Origin: Flavobacterium aeripolare
GTDB taxonomy: Bacteria > Bacteroidota > Bacteroidia > Flavobacteriales > Flavobacteriaceae
Reading direction: 5' to 3'
DNA length: 64,000 nt
NCBI RefSeq assembly: GCF_013294025.1
Contig: NZ_JABSNL010000003.1
Location: forward strand, 1-64,000
A program made the position numbers and the translations under genes. This document shows positions 38,271-46,743 of the stretch, piece after piece; position 1 is the first letter of the stretch, and each line of letters begins with the position of its first letter. The notes under the pieces are model-generated. The model ran no database searches. It was not told the origin of the DNA and saw only the letters and a list, made by a program, of their open reading frames with translations.

Positions 38271-40056
38271 TAAAGTAGCTGGAATGGGTGCTATAGTAGC
38301 TCAAGATGCTACCACCTATAGAGTTTGGGCTCCTAATGCCGACCGCGTTTTTGTAGCAGGAACATTTAATGACTGGAACAAATCAGCGCACGAACTCGAA
38401 CAAGAGGAAAATGGATATTGGTCTGCAGCAATTGCTGAGGCAAAAGCAGGCGACGAATATAAATATCGCATTCATAACGGCGACCTTATCTTAGATCGTA
38501 ATGATCCGTATGCTAAAGAAATGACCAATAGTAATGGGAATTCTATAGTTACAAAATTAGATTTTGAATGGGAAGATCAGGATTTTAAAATGAAATCGTG
38601 GAACTCACTCGTAATATATGAACTACATGTAGGAACTTTTAATCGTAAAAATGATGATGAAGTGGGCACATTCCAGTCCATCATTGATAAAATACCTTAC
38701 TTACAATCAATTGGCGTGAACTGCGTCGAACTCTTACCTATCGCCGAATTTGCTGGAGGTATTTCATGGGGTTACAACCCGTCTTACCCTTTTGCAATTG
38801 AAAGAGATTATGGAGGAGCAGCCGAATTTGCCAAAATGGTAAACGAATTTCATAAAGCAGATATTGCTGTTATTCTAGATGTGGTGTACAACCACTTTGG
38901 ACCATCAGATATGGATTTATGGCAATTTGACGGATGGTCAGATAATGATAAAGGTGGTGTCTACTTTTATAACGACCACCGTTCAAGCACACCTTGGGGT
39001 GATACGAGACCTGATTATGGTAGACCCGAAGTGCGACAGTACATAAGAGACAATGCTTTTATGTGGATCGAAGAATATCACTGTGACGGTTTGCGTATGG
39101 ATGCAACATCTTACATACGCTATGAAGGTGGCGGCCTAGGAGATGACACTGAAATTCCAGAAGGCAATCTATTAATGCGCGAGATTAATGCCGAGATTCA
39201 AGCAAAATATCCCGGAAAACTAACCATAGCCGAAGACTTAAAAGGGCATACGCTAGTGACTGAAAGTACTGAAAATGGCGGAATAGGATATGGATCACAA
39301 TGGGATATGAATTTTGTTCACCCTGTTAGAAAGGCTTTGATCGAACAAGGCGATGAATACCGCGACTTGCAAGCTTTAACAGATGCTATTTTATTTCAAT
39401 ACAATAACGACGTATTTCAACGTGTGATCTATACCGAGTCTCATGATGAAGTAGCTAACGGAAAAGCGCGTGTTCCCGAAGAAATTGAACCAGGACAAGC
39501 CGATAGTTTCTTTGGAAAAAAAAGAGCACTACTCGGAATTGCAATTACACTGACTTCTCCAGGAATCCCTATGCTTTTTCAAGGTCAAGAATTCATTGAA
39601 GATGAATACTTTAAAGATGACGAGCCCTTAGACTGGAACCAATTGAAAAAACATACTGGAATCACCAGAATGGTGAGTGATTTAATTAAGATACGCACAG
39701 CTGACTCCTATGAAAGTGAAGGATTAAGAGGACAATATACTAAGATTATTCACTTTAATGAAGCTAATAAAGTGCTTGCTTATGCACGATCCACAGCAGA
39801 AGATTTTTCTAACGCCACGATTGTATTAATCAATCTTTCAAATACTTCCTTTACAGATTATTCTTTTGGACTCCCATATGCAAAGCAGTACAACCTTGCT
39901 TTTAATAGCGACTGGTCAGGATATGATGAAGACTTTACTGACATGGATGTAGATCCCATTACAATAAAAGAAACAGCATGTGATGCAGAAACACATACTG
40001 GTATCACCAACTTACCCGCTTACGCTACACTCTTATTTCTACCCAAAAACGAGTAG
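38254..40056 (+). CDS. GH13 alpha-glucan enzyme with CBM48 domain, branching-enzyme-like
   Basis: A glycogen/starch-type enzyme, 600 aa from ATG 38254 (MEKLTDKVAG). An ATG ten codons upstream would add an unlikely hydrophobic run, and the small ORF ends between. An N-terminal CBM48 beta-domain (about 10-105, YRVWAPNADRVFVAGTFNDW) precedes the (beta/alpha)8 barrel. Barrel motifs are DVVYNHFG, the nucleophile Asp283 in GLRMDAT, the acid Glu327 in IAEDLKG, and Asp398 in ESHDEV. Together these fit 1,4-alpha-glucan branching enzyme or a malto-oligosyltrehalose trehalohydrolase-like amylase. No other glycogen gene (glgA, glgC) is close. A perfect palindromic terminator follows. Confidence 0.88.
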   Translation: MEKLTDKVAGMGAIVAQDATTYRVWAPNADRVFVAGTFNDWNKSAHELEQEENGYWSAAIAEAKAGDEYKYRIHNGDLILDRNDPYAKEMTNSNGNSIVTKLDFEWEDQDFKMKSWNSLVIYELHVGTFNRKNDDEVGTFQSIIDKIPYLQSIGVNCVELLPIAEFAGGISWGYNPSYPFAIERDYGGAAEFAKMVNEFHKADIAVILDVVYNHFGPSDMDLWQFDGWSDNDKGGVYFYNDHRSSTPWGDTRPDYGRPEVRQYIRDNAFMWIEEYHCDGLRMDATSYIRYEGGGLGDDTEIPEGNLLMREINAEIQAKYPGKLTIAEDLKGHTLVTESTENGGIGYGSQWDMNFVHPVRKALIEQGDEYRDLQALTDAILFQYNNDVFQRVIYTESHDEVANGKARVPEEIEPGQADSFFGKKRALLGIAITLTSPGIPMLFQGQEFIEDEYFKDDEPLDWNQLKKHTGITRMVSDLIKIRTADSYESEGLRGQYTKIIHFNEANKVLAYARSTAEDFSNATIVLINLSNTSFTDYSFGLPYAKQYNLAFNSDWSGYDEDFTDMDVDPITIKETACDAETHTGITNLPAYATLLFLPKNE

Positions 40057-40071
40057 TAGCTCTACATATAA

Positions 40072-40109
40072 AAAGGCGCAGTATAAAATTTTATACTGCG
40101 CCTTTCTCA
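40072..40109 (+). terminator. Bidirectional terminator after the GH13 gene
   Basis: A perfect 17-bp palindrome (40072-40088 with 40089-40105) between converging genes, with A-rich and T-rich flanks. Confidence 0.9.
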
Positions 40110-40127
40110 TTTTATATAACCAAAAAA

Positions 40128-40766
40128 CTATTTGTTAGGCTGAGGCGTCATTCTTAAATAAGGTTTTATACCTGTAAATCCTTTAGGGAATTTAGCGGGT
40201 ATATCAGCATCTTTAATTGATGGCGAAATCACCACATCTTGGCCGTCTTTCCAGTTTGCTGGAGTAGCCACACTATAATCTGCTGTCAATTGTAAACTAT
40301 CAATTACACGCAATAACTCATCGAAATTTCTACCTGTAGAGGCTGGATAAGTTAAGATCAGTTTAATTTTTTTATCTGGTGAGATGATAAATACAGAACG
40401 AACCGTAAAGGTATCGTCAGCATTAGGATGAATCATGTCGTATAAATTAGCTACTTCTTTAGATTCATCAGCGATTATAGGATATTGAAGCGTTACGTTT
40501 TGCGTTTCTTCGATATCTTTTATCCATCTGTGGTGAGATTCTAGTCCGTCTACACTCAGTGCAATAACCTTAGTATTTCGCTTTTGGAATTCAGGAAAAT
40601 AATTTGCTACCGTTCCTAATTCTGTTGTACAAACTGGAGTAAAATCTGATGGGTGAGAAAATAAAACACCCCAAGAATCGCCTAGCCAATCGTAAAATTT
40701 TATATGTCCTAAAGTAGTTTCTGCTTCAAAATTGGGAGCTGAATCTCCTAGTCTTAATGTTGCCAT
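40128..40766 (-). CDS. 1-Cys peroxiredoxin, Prx6 type
   Basis: A thiol peroxidase that removes hydrogen peroxide and organic peroxides in the cytoplasm. It is 212 aa, the Prx6 length. The peroxidatic Cys46 sits in FTPVCTTE (the Prx active-site pattern TxxxC), with SHPSDFTPV preceding. The C-terminal region (NWKDGQDVVI, PAKFPKG) is that of 1-Cys enzymes, and no resolving cysteine is seen. It is transcribed leftward and shares the palindromic terminator with the GH13 gene. The AEC transporter gene lies 91 bp upstream on the same strand. Confidence 0.95.
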   Translation of the reverse strand: MATLRLGDSAPNFEAETTLGHIKFYDWLGDSWGVLFSHPSDFTPVCTTELGTVANYFPEFQKRNTKVIALSVDGLESHHRWIKDIEETQNVTLQYPIIADESKEVANLYDMIHPNADDTFTVRSVFIISPDKKIKLILTYPASTGRNFDELLRVIDSLQLTADYSVATPANWKDGQDVVISPSIKDADIPAKFPKGFTGIKPYLRMTPQPNK

Positions 40767-40857
40767 AATTGTAATTTTTAATTCCTATTAAAATTACTAA
40801 TAATATTCCGTAGTAAGGGTGCGACAACTCATAAATAAAACTAAAAATAGTGCTGCA

Positions 40858-41766
40858 TCAATGCACGATAAAGTACCAAAAAATCAAACTTATAAAAGAT
40901 GCAGGAATTCCAAAACCAATCATCATACTGCTCAATCGCGGTTTTAAACCGTGATCAGAAGCCAATATGCAAGCGGTAATCATAGGTGCCATTCCAGCTT
41001 CAAGAATTGCAACTTCGATAATTTGAGATTTTTGATCTAATACTACAACATACAAAATATAGATTATTGCCGGAGTTAAAATCAATTTGTAAAGTAAGCC
41101 AAGTCCAAGAAACTTCCAATGTTGGCTTCTCGTTTCAAAGCGCAATTGCAACCCTACCGATATTAAAGCTAATGGGGTAACGCCACTTCCTAAAAGTTTT
41201 AAACTACTTTGCACTAATTGTTCAAAATCGAATCCTGACACATTCATAACACAGGCAACTCCGAAAGATAAAAATGGTGGAAAGAGTAAAATTTTCTTAG
41301 CTATTTCCCCAGCATTTTGGTTCCCTTTAGAATACAAAGTAGCTACCAAAATCCCTAAGGTAGACAATACTACAAAAGAGCCTGGTTGATCCACTAATAT
41401 GGCCGTTTTCATTCCTTCCTCACCGTATAGTGCCTGAATTATAGGATATCCTAAAAATGAAGTGTTACCCAGTCCTGCCGTAATAATTAAACAGCCTATC
41501 AATTTTTTTGACCAACCGTACCGTTTACCCAAGATTTGAAATAGCAGGTAAGAACCCACAAATGCAATCCAAGCCACACTTATAGGGTACAGCAATTTAT
41601 TATCCCAATGTATTTTTGGGATATAAAATAACGCAAGCGCAGGCAAACAAATATAGATTACTATTTTGTTTAGTTTTTTGTACAACTTGGTTACAGGTAC
41701 TGCCTTGAGCCTTTGTAATACTAAACCAATTGCCAAATATAAAAATATGAGAAGAATATTATTCAT
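40858..41766 (-). CDS. AEC family transporter
   Basis: An inner-membrane carrier of 302 aa with about ten helices in two inverted halves, of the auxin efflux carrier (AEC) family. Bacterial members move malonate, malate or other small anions. Visible features include the paired half-starts LIFLYLAIGLVLQRL and LLGSGVTPLALISVGL, the helix break LGNTSFLGYPI, and the C-terminal AGMAPMITACIL. The substrate is unknown. A TATTTTTG element (41782-41789) lies 15 nt before the ATG on the minus strand. The meaB gene diverges from it. Confidence 0.88.
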   Translation of the reverse strand: MNNILLIFLYLAIGLVLQRLKAVPVTKLYKKLNKIVIYICLPALALFYIPKIHWDNKLLYPISVAWIAFVGSYLLFQILGKRYGWSKKLIGCLIITAGLGNTSFLGYPIIQALYGEEGMKTAILVDQPGSFVVLSTLGILVATLYSKGNQNAGEIAKKILLFPPFLSFGVACVMNVSGFDFEQLVQSSLKLLGSGVTPLALISVGLQLRFETRSQHWKFLGLGLLYKLILTPAIIYILYVVVLDQKSQIIEVAILEAGMAPMITACILASDHGLKPRLSSMMIGFGIPASFISLIFWYFIVH

Positions 41767-41781
41767 GATATCTTATTACAA

Positions 41782-41789
41782 CAAAAATA
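41782..41789 (-). promoter_or_regulatory. -7 element TATTTTTG of the AEC transporter gene
   Basis: A perfect TAnnTTTG on the minus strand, 15 nt before the ATG. The nearest upstream TTG is 25 nt away, beyond the usual spacing. Confidence 0.5.
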
Positions 41790-41875
41790 CTGTTTTAAAA
41801 GATAAGATAATTGACAATATGTACTACTAAATATCCGTTGGCTCAGAAAGCTTTGATAGTTTTTAAAGTTGGTTT

Positions 41876-41905
41876 TTGAAACTGTTTTGGTTTTCATTAC
41901 TTTTA
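41876..41905 (+). promoter_or_regulatory. meaB promoter, TTG-N19-TACTTTTA
   Basis: TTG (41876-41878) and TACTTTTA (41898-41905) are exactly 19 nt apart. The TTG that opens the longest meaB frame is therefore the -33 element, and translation must start further right. Confidence 0.65.
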
Positions 41906-41923
41906 CTTCTCAATACGACTACT

Positions 41924-43009
41924 TTGAACGATAAAAACAAATCTACCTCTGCCCTAAGTGAAAAAGCTGGAATTACGGCTCCTGAAATCATCAGTGCTGC
42001 TGTGGTGCATACTATTCAAAAATTTAGAAAGGTACAACCATCAGCTACCGATCTGGTCAACGGAATATTAGCAGGAAACATTAGTGACTTAAGTAGAGCA
42101 ATCACCTTAGTAGAAAGCACAAATCCTGCACATTTAGCCAAAGCAAACGATATAATTAATGCCTGCTTATTGCATGCTAATAAATCTATAAGAATAGGAA
42201 TTACAGGCGTTCCCGGTGTAGGGAAAAGTACTTTTATTGAAGCGTTTGGAAAACACTTAACGAGTTTAGGAAAAAAAGTAGCCGTACTTGCTGTAGATCC
42301 AAGTAGTACTATTTCACACGGAAGCATCCTAGGAGACAAAACCCGCATGGAAGAATTAGTAAAAGATCCCAATGCGTATATTCGTCCATCTGCTTCAGGA
42401 GATACTTTGGGTGGCGTGGCTAGAAAAACTCGGGAGACAATTACATTGTGTGAAGCTTGCGGCTTTGATACTATAATTATCGAAACTGTAGGCGTGGGAC
42501 AAAGTGAAACTGCAGTGCACAGCATGGTAGACTTCTTTCTATTATTAAAAATTGCTGGTGCTGGAGATGAATTACAAGGTATAAAACGGGGAATAATGGA
42601 AATGGCAGATGCCATAGTCATCAATAAAGCTGATGGTGATAATGTTAGGAAAGCCAAATTAGCGAAAACTGAATTCGATAGAGCCTTGCATTTATTTCCT
42701 GCCAAAAAATCAGGTTGGACACCTACTACTGCTACTTGTAGCGCCGTAACCGCTGATGGAATTCCCGAAGTATGGGAAACGATTTCTGAATTTATCCAAC
42801 TCACCACTGGCAATGATTACTTTAATACCAAGCGAGCGGAGCAAAATGAATACTGGTTACTTGAAACTATTAATGAGCGTTTAAAATTAAATTTTTACAA
42901 CAATCCTGAAATTGAAGCTTTGCTAGCATCAACTAAAAAAGCGGTGCAAAAAGATAAAATATCACCTTTTGCAGCCGCTCAAATATTGTTAGAAAAGTAC
43001 TTTAAATAA
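41924..43009 (+). CDS. meaB: Methylmalonyl-CoA mutase-associated GTPase MeaB
   Basis: A G-protein chaperone that guards methylmalonyl-CoA mutase and gates its adenosylcobalamin loading. It is 361 aa when read from the TTG at 41924 (LNDKNKSTSALSEK). The frame extends 16 codons further left, but that part is the promoter and encodes a hydrophobic run not found in MeaB. Motifs: P-loop GVPGVGKS at 95-102, the family line AVDPSSTISHGSILGDKTRM, switch ETVGVGQSE at 187-195, and NKAD at 234-237 for guanine. The mutase genes are not in the window. A TTG start is rare but no ATG or GTG is available before the P-loop. Confidence 0.93.
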   Translation: MNDKNKSTSALSEKAGITAPEIISAAVVHTIQKFRKVQPSATDLVNGILAGNISDLSRAITLVESTNPAHLAKANDIINACLLHANKSIRIGITGVPGVGKSTFIEAFGKHLTSLGKKVAVLAVDPSSTISHGSILGDKTRMEELVKDPNAYIRPSASGDTLGGVARKTRETITLCEACGFDTIIIETVGVGQSETAVHSMVDFFLLLKIAGAGDELQGIKRGIMEMADAIVINKADGDNVRKAKLAKTEFDRALHLFPAKKSGWTPTTATCSAVTADGIPEVWETISEFIQLTTGNDYFNTKRAEQNEYWLLETINERLKLNFYNNPEIEALLASTKKAVQKDKISPFAAAQILLEKYFK

Positions 43010-43010
43010 G

Positions 43011-43241
43011 TTACTCTTTCTCGTAAAGTTCCATTTCTCTGTCGTAGAAAGCATTTGCCGCTTCGATCAAACCTTCCATTTCAGTATTTAATTCTGCCTC
43101 ATCAAGATCCTCAGCTTCTTCAATAAATTCTACCTCATCATCTTTTAAGTTGATGATAAATCTAGGATAATCAAGGTGAATGATGAAGATATCATCTGGA
43201 AAATCAGTATTATCTCCAAGTAAAAATTTAGGTAATTCCAT
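43011..43241 (-). CDS. Small acidic protein of unknown function
   Basis: A 76-aa cytoplasmic protein, strongly acidic: the second half is dominated by Glu and Asp (EEAEDLDEAELNTEMEGL). The first half, KFLLGDNTDFPDDIFIIHLDYPRFIINL, is beta-rich with a regular hydrophobic pattern. It has no signal peptide or helix spanning the membrane. It closes within 1 bp of the meaB stop on the opposite strand. I recall similar short proteins in other flavobacteria but no assigned function. Confidence 0.8.
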   Translation of the reverse strand: MELPKFLLGDNTDFPDDIFIIHLDYPRFIINLKDDEVEFIEEAEDLDEAELNTEMEGLIEAANAFYDREMELYEKE

Positions 43242-43388
43242 TTTGTATTAGTTATAAGTTGATGTCTTCTATTTTTATTTTTTATTCGAAAGTCAAATAA
43301 AAACAAAGAACCGAATAAAGTTTTAAAAAATCTATTTCTACATTCGAATAATTGCCTTTATAATTTTAGTGTCAGCTTTTGTACGAAT

Positions 43389-44798
43389 TTAAAGTACGTA
43401 CTCATCTGCTAGCGTTTGCGGTGCTGGATTTTCGATAATTAATCTCTTTGTTAATTTATTAAATCGAATATATAAAAACACTGCTGCAGTTGTCAAGCCC
43501 GCTAGCAAACCAATCCAGATACCTGTTGCTCCTAGAGTGGTATAAATGCCTAGATAAATCGAAGTAGGAAATCCAACTACCCAGTACGCAATGAAGGTAA
43601 TGTACATAGGGATTTTCACATCTTGTAAACCACGCAATGCACCCAGGAATACCACTTGAATTCCATCTGAAATTTGGAAAACTGCCGCAACTACTAGTAA
43701 CTGCGCTGCAATCGCTACCACCTCAGTATTAGCTGCTAAATCTTTGACATTATTCATATCTATAAATAAAGCTGGTAATTGTTTATGGAACAGTATAAAG
43801 ATAAGCGCAAACAGTGTCTCGAGCAAAATAGCGACAAGAAAAACCGAAATAGCTACTACGCGTAACTGCTTATAATCTCCTAATCCTTTTTGGTTCCCTA
43901 CTCTAATGGTCGCTGCAACACTCAATCCCATAGCAAACATGAAAGTGAACGAAGCCAAGCTCAACGCAATTTGGTTCGCTGCCTGATTGGTGATTCCCAA
44001 CCTTCCAGACAACCATACTGCGGCTGTAAACAATCCTACTTCAAAAAACATTTGCATTGCAGATGGCGCTCCTAAACTTATAATTTTAAGATTAACCTCT
44101 TTCTTTATCTTTTTTATCGAAAACCCTTCAAAGAAAGGATGAAATTTGGTCATATTTTTCATTTGGAAATGCATGTATCCAAGCATTACAAAACGAGAAA
44201 CAATGGTACCTATTGCAGCGCCTACAATTCCTAATTCGGGAAAAATCCAGATACCATAAATAAATAGGTAATTTAAAAACACATTAACAACATTCCCTAA
44301 TATGGTAGCCCACATAGAGATTTTAGTTTCACTCATACCGTCAGCAAACTGCTTATAACCCTGAAAGATTATTAAAGGAATAAGCGAGAACGCTACAATA
44401 TCTAGGTACGGCTTTGCTAAGTCAACAACATTCTCAGGTTGGCCCATAAAACTAATCACAGGTTTAGACAAAAAGATTACTGCAAATAAAACGACTCCTA
44501 ATATAGTACACAAATACAAACCATGATGAAAGGCACTGCGACCATCGGCTATACTTTTTCGACCATCAGCCTGAGCTGCTAGTGGTGTAATAGCGGTTGA
44601 AAAACCTATCCCTAATGACATTGCAATAAAAACGAAGCTATTTCCTAGAGAGACTGCCGCTAATTCAGTAGGCCCTAATTTACCTACCATAATATTGTCG
44701 ACAATACCCACGATGGTATGTCCTAACATTCCTAATATTATAGGATAGGCTAGCTTTAAATTATATGAAAACTCTTTTGTATAAGTATCTAAGTTCAC
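43389..44798 (-). CDS. MATE family multidrug/toxin efflux pump
   Basis: An inner-membrane exporter that uses Na+ or H+ to expel drugs or metabolites. It is 469 aa with 12 predicted helices in two homologous halves. The N-terminal half has YPIILGMLGHTIVGIVDNIMVGKLG with the conserved MVGKLG/LAAVSLGNS pattern, and the second half repeats it (GLSVAATIRVGNQKG). It is of the NorM type by overall pattern. A TATATTTG element lies 19 nt upstream of the ATG. The substrate cannot be read from sequence. Confidence 0.93.
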   Translation of the reverse strand: MNLDTYTKEFSYNLKLAYPIILGMLGHTIVGIVDNIMVGKLGPTELAAVSLGNSFVFIAMSLGIGFSTAITPLAAQADGRKSIADGRSAFHHGLYLCTILGVVLFAVIFLSKPVISFMGQPENVVDLAKPYLDIVAFSLIPLIIFQGYKQFADGMSETKISMWATILGNVVNVFLNYLFIYGIWIFPELGIVGAAIGTIVSRFVMLGYMHFQMKNMTKFHPFFEGFSIKKIKKEVNLKIISLGAPSAMQMFFEVGLFTAAVWLSGRLGITNQAANQIALSLASFTFMFAMGLSVAATIRVGNQKGLGDYKQLRVVAISVFLVAILLETLFALIFILFHKQLPALFIDMNNVKDLAANTEVVAIAAQLLVVAAVFQISDGIQVVFLGALRGLQDVKIPMYITFIAYWVVGFPTSIYLGIYTTLGATGIWIGLLAGLTTAAVFLYIRFNKLTKRLIIENPAPQTLADEYVL

Positions 44799-44817
44799 TT
44801 TGATGTTTTTTTGGGTA

Positions 44818-44825
44818 CAAATATA
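44818..44825 (-). promoter_or_regulatory. -7 element TATATTTG of the MATE gene
   Basis: A perfect TAnnTTTG on the minus strand, 19 nt before the ATG, without a clear -33 TTG. Confidence 0.5.
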
Positions 44826-44943
44826 ATTAGAAGGTTTTGATTACCCTATATAATAATGACTAAGCTATTATTGACGGCTAGTATAAGTAATATTCTATAA
44901 CAAATGTGCATAATACTATAACAATTAAAATGCGCTATCGTTC

Positions 44944-44951
44944 TAAATTTG
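44944..44951 (+). promoter_or_regulatory. -7 element TAAATTTG of the outer-membrane protein gene
   Basis: A perfect TAnnTTTG about 70 nt before the ATG at 45022; no TTG at the standard distance. The leader between is A-rich. Confidence 0.45.
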
Positions 44952-45021
44952 TCCCTGTCACCACGGCAATATAAACGTTCAATTGGGACACACAATTAAA
45001 ACAAACAAAAAATTAATTTAC

Positions 45022-45588
45022 ATGAGAACTACAACAAAAATCAAAGCACTTTTAGTATTAGCTGTTTCAGCATTTTTCTCTAATGTATCTTCTGCACAAG
45101 ATACTTCATCAAATTATGATCAAGGATTTCGTTTGGGAGTTGGAGCTAACGTAGGTTACGCTGTTAACGATCCTTATAAATTAGCAGTAGGTGGTGATGT
45201 TAGATTACAATATGACTTGTCAAAAAAATACTCTCTAACATTAACTACAGGATATACTAACTTATTTGTAAGTAAAGGTGATGCATTCCCAGGTGAAACT
45301 GAAGGAAAAGATTTAGGATTTATTCCTGCAAAAGCTGGTTTTAAAGCTTTCGTACTAGGTGATTCATTCTATGTAATGGGTGAAGCTGGAGCTGCATTTG
45401 CTGTGTCTAATGGATACCACCAAACTTCATTATTATTATCTCCAAGTATTGGATATGCTACTAAATATGTTGACGTATCAGTTCATTACGAGCACTACAA
45501 CGATTTTAGAAAAATGAACAATGGTTTATCAGACGGTAGAGGTGTTGGACAAGTAGGTGTACGTTTAGCTTACGGATTCAAACTATAA
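45022..45588 (+). CDS. Small outer-membrane beta-barrel protein
   Basis: From ATG 45022 the protein is 189 aa with a signal peptide (MRTTTKIKALLVLAVSAFFS to about residue 25, SSAQ). A TTG 39 bases upstream adds a hydrophilic stretch in front of the signal and is rejected. The mature part alternates polar and hydrophobic residues in about eight strands and ends GQVGVRLAYGFKL, a typical barrel C-terminus. This matches the OmpW/OprF-size outer-membrane beta-barrel domain family of Bacteroidetes. Function unknown. It is closed by a strong terminator. Confidence 0.85.
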   Translation: MRTTTKIKALLVLAVSAFFSNVSSAQDTSSNYDQGFRLGVGANVGYAVNDPYKLAVGGDVRLQYDLSKKYSLTLTTGYTNLFVSKGDAFPGETEGKDLGFIPAKAGFKAFVLGDSFYVMGEAGAAFAVSNGYHQTSLLLSPSIGYATKYVDVSVHYEHYNDFRKMNNGLSDGRGVGQVGVRLAYGFKL

Positions 45589-45628
45589 AACATATTCTAG
45601 GTAATTGATTTTACCTACTATTTAAATG

Positions 45629-45665
45629 GCAGTATTAAGAGCAATCTTAATACTGCTTTTTTATT
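45629..45665 (+). terminator. Terminator after the small barrel gene
   Basis: A perfect 12-bp stem (45629-45640 with 45645-45656), a GCAA loop and a T tract. Confidence 0.92.
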
Positions 45666-45960
45666 GTTTAAAAACCAAAACAGCACGCTAATTTACACAC
45701 CACTACTACAACCGTACTTCGTTAACAAACAGATTATTAAACCGAAAAATATTACAATAATTCTGTAAACTATTTCGTCGTTATCTTGCTAATTTTACGC
45801 AGAGCAAGCAGAAAACTTTATCGAATTTGAAGGTTTTCAGATTAGTATTCATTCTAATAAACAACCTTCTGTATTGCAATCTAACACAAGGTTGTAGCTA
45901 CTAGTTCAACAGTAAATAATTCTTGCCTCGATATAAAACATAGCACACCAATCTATAGTA
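45666..45960. other. Intergenic DNA without a clear feature
   Basis: About 300 bases ahead of the DUF72 gene. It contains a small GAAAAC/GTTTTC inverted pair near 45811-45838 but no consensus promoter or ORF that I can support. Confidence 0.45.
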
Positions 45961-46695
45961 ATGGAAAAAATATTTAAAATAGGCTGTTCGAGTTTCTACA
46001 ATAAAAAATGGGCTCCTGCTTTTTATCCCGAAGAACTGCCATCAAAAGAATGGTTCAAATACTATAGTAAACACTTTGACACCTTCGAAATCAACGCTAC
46101 ATTTTATAAATTTCCAACCATCAAGGTCATGGGAAACTGGTACAATAGGAGTCCGAGTCATTTTATATACTCAGTAAAAGCACCCAAAGAGATTACTCAC
46201 CTTAAAAAACTTAAAGATTGTGAGGAACGCATTAGTGAATTTTATACAATTTGCAAAGAAGGATTAAAAGAGAAACTAGGGTGTATCTTATTTCAATTCC
46301 CTCCTAGTTATACTTTTACTACTGAAAATCTATACAGTGTACTTCGAAATCTCGACAGTAGCTTTGATAACGTAGTTGAATTTCGTCATGAAAGTTGGTG
46401 GAACGACGAGGTGATTCACAAATTAACAAGCAGAAATATTTCGTTTTGCAGCGTGAGCCACCCTACGCTACCCCAGCATATTGTAACACAATCGCCCATT
46501 CAATACATTCGTCTTCACGGAAACAAGCAATTATTTTATTCGAAATATACTCAAAAGGATATTGATTTTATAAAATACCAACTAGAGCTCCACGAAAACA
46601 AGAAAAAGGCCTTTATCTATTTTAATAACACAGCCAGTGAAGCAGGAATTGTGAATGCACAAATGATGCAGCATCTTGTTGACGATAGAAACTGA
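45961..46695 (+). CDS. DUF72 family protein
   Basis: A cytoplasmic protein of 244 aa with the DUF72 (YecE-like) TIM-barrel pattern: a GCSSFYNKKW opening, FYPEELPSKEWFKYYSKHFDTFEIN, KAPKEITHLKKLKD, GCILFQFPPSYTFT, VVEFRHESWW and YIRLHGN. The family has no firm function. It is followed 48 nt downstream by katE on the same strand, so the two may be cotranscribed; that pairing could hint at a stress role. Confidence 0.9.
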   Translation: MEKIFKIGCSSFYNKKWAPAFYPEELPSKEWFKYYSKHFDTFEINATFYKFPTIKVMGNWYNRSPSHFIYSVKAPKEITHLKKLKDCEERISEFYTICKEGLKEKLGCILFQFPPSYTFTTENLYSVLRNLDSSFDNVVEFRHESWWNDEVIHKLTSRNISFCSVSHPTLPQHIVTQSPIQYIRLHGNKQLFYSKYTQKDIDFIKYQLELHENKKKAFIYFNNTASEAGIVNAQMMQHLVDDRN

Positions 46696-46743
46696 ACATT
46701 ACACAATAATACCCACTAGAACAAAACAATAAAACAAACTATC

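Noticed and set aside
42016..42813. 265-codon open frame antisense to meaB
   Set aside because: It lies wholly inside the meaB coding sequence on the other strand and encodes a low-quality, family-less protein; meaB has all its G-motifs.
44983..45021. Upstream TTG as start of the small barrel protein
   Set aside because: It would place 13 hydrophilic residues in front of a clean signal peptide beginning at the ATG 45022.
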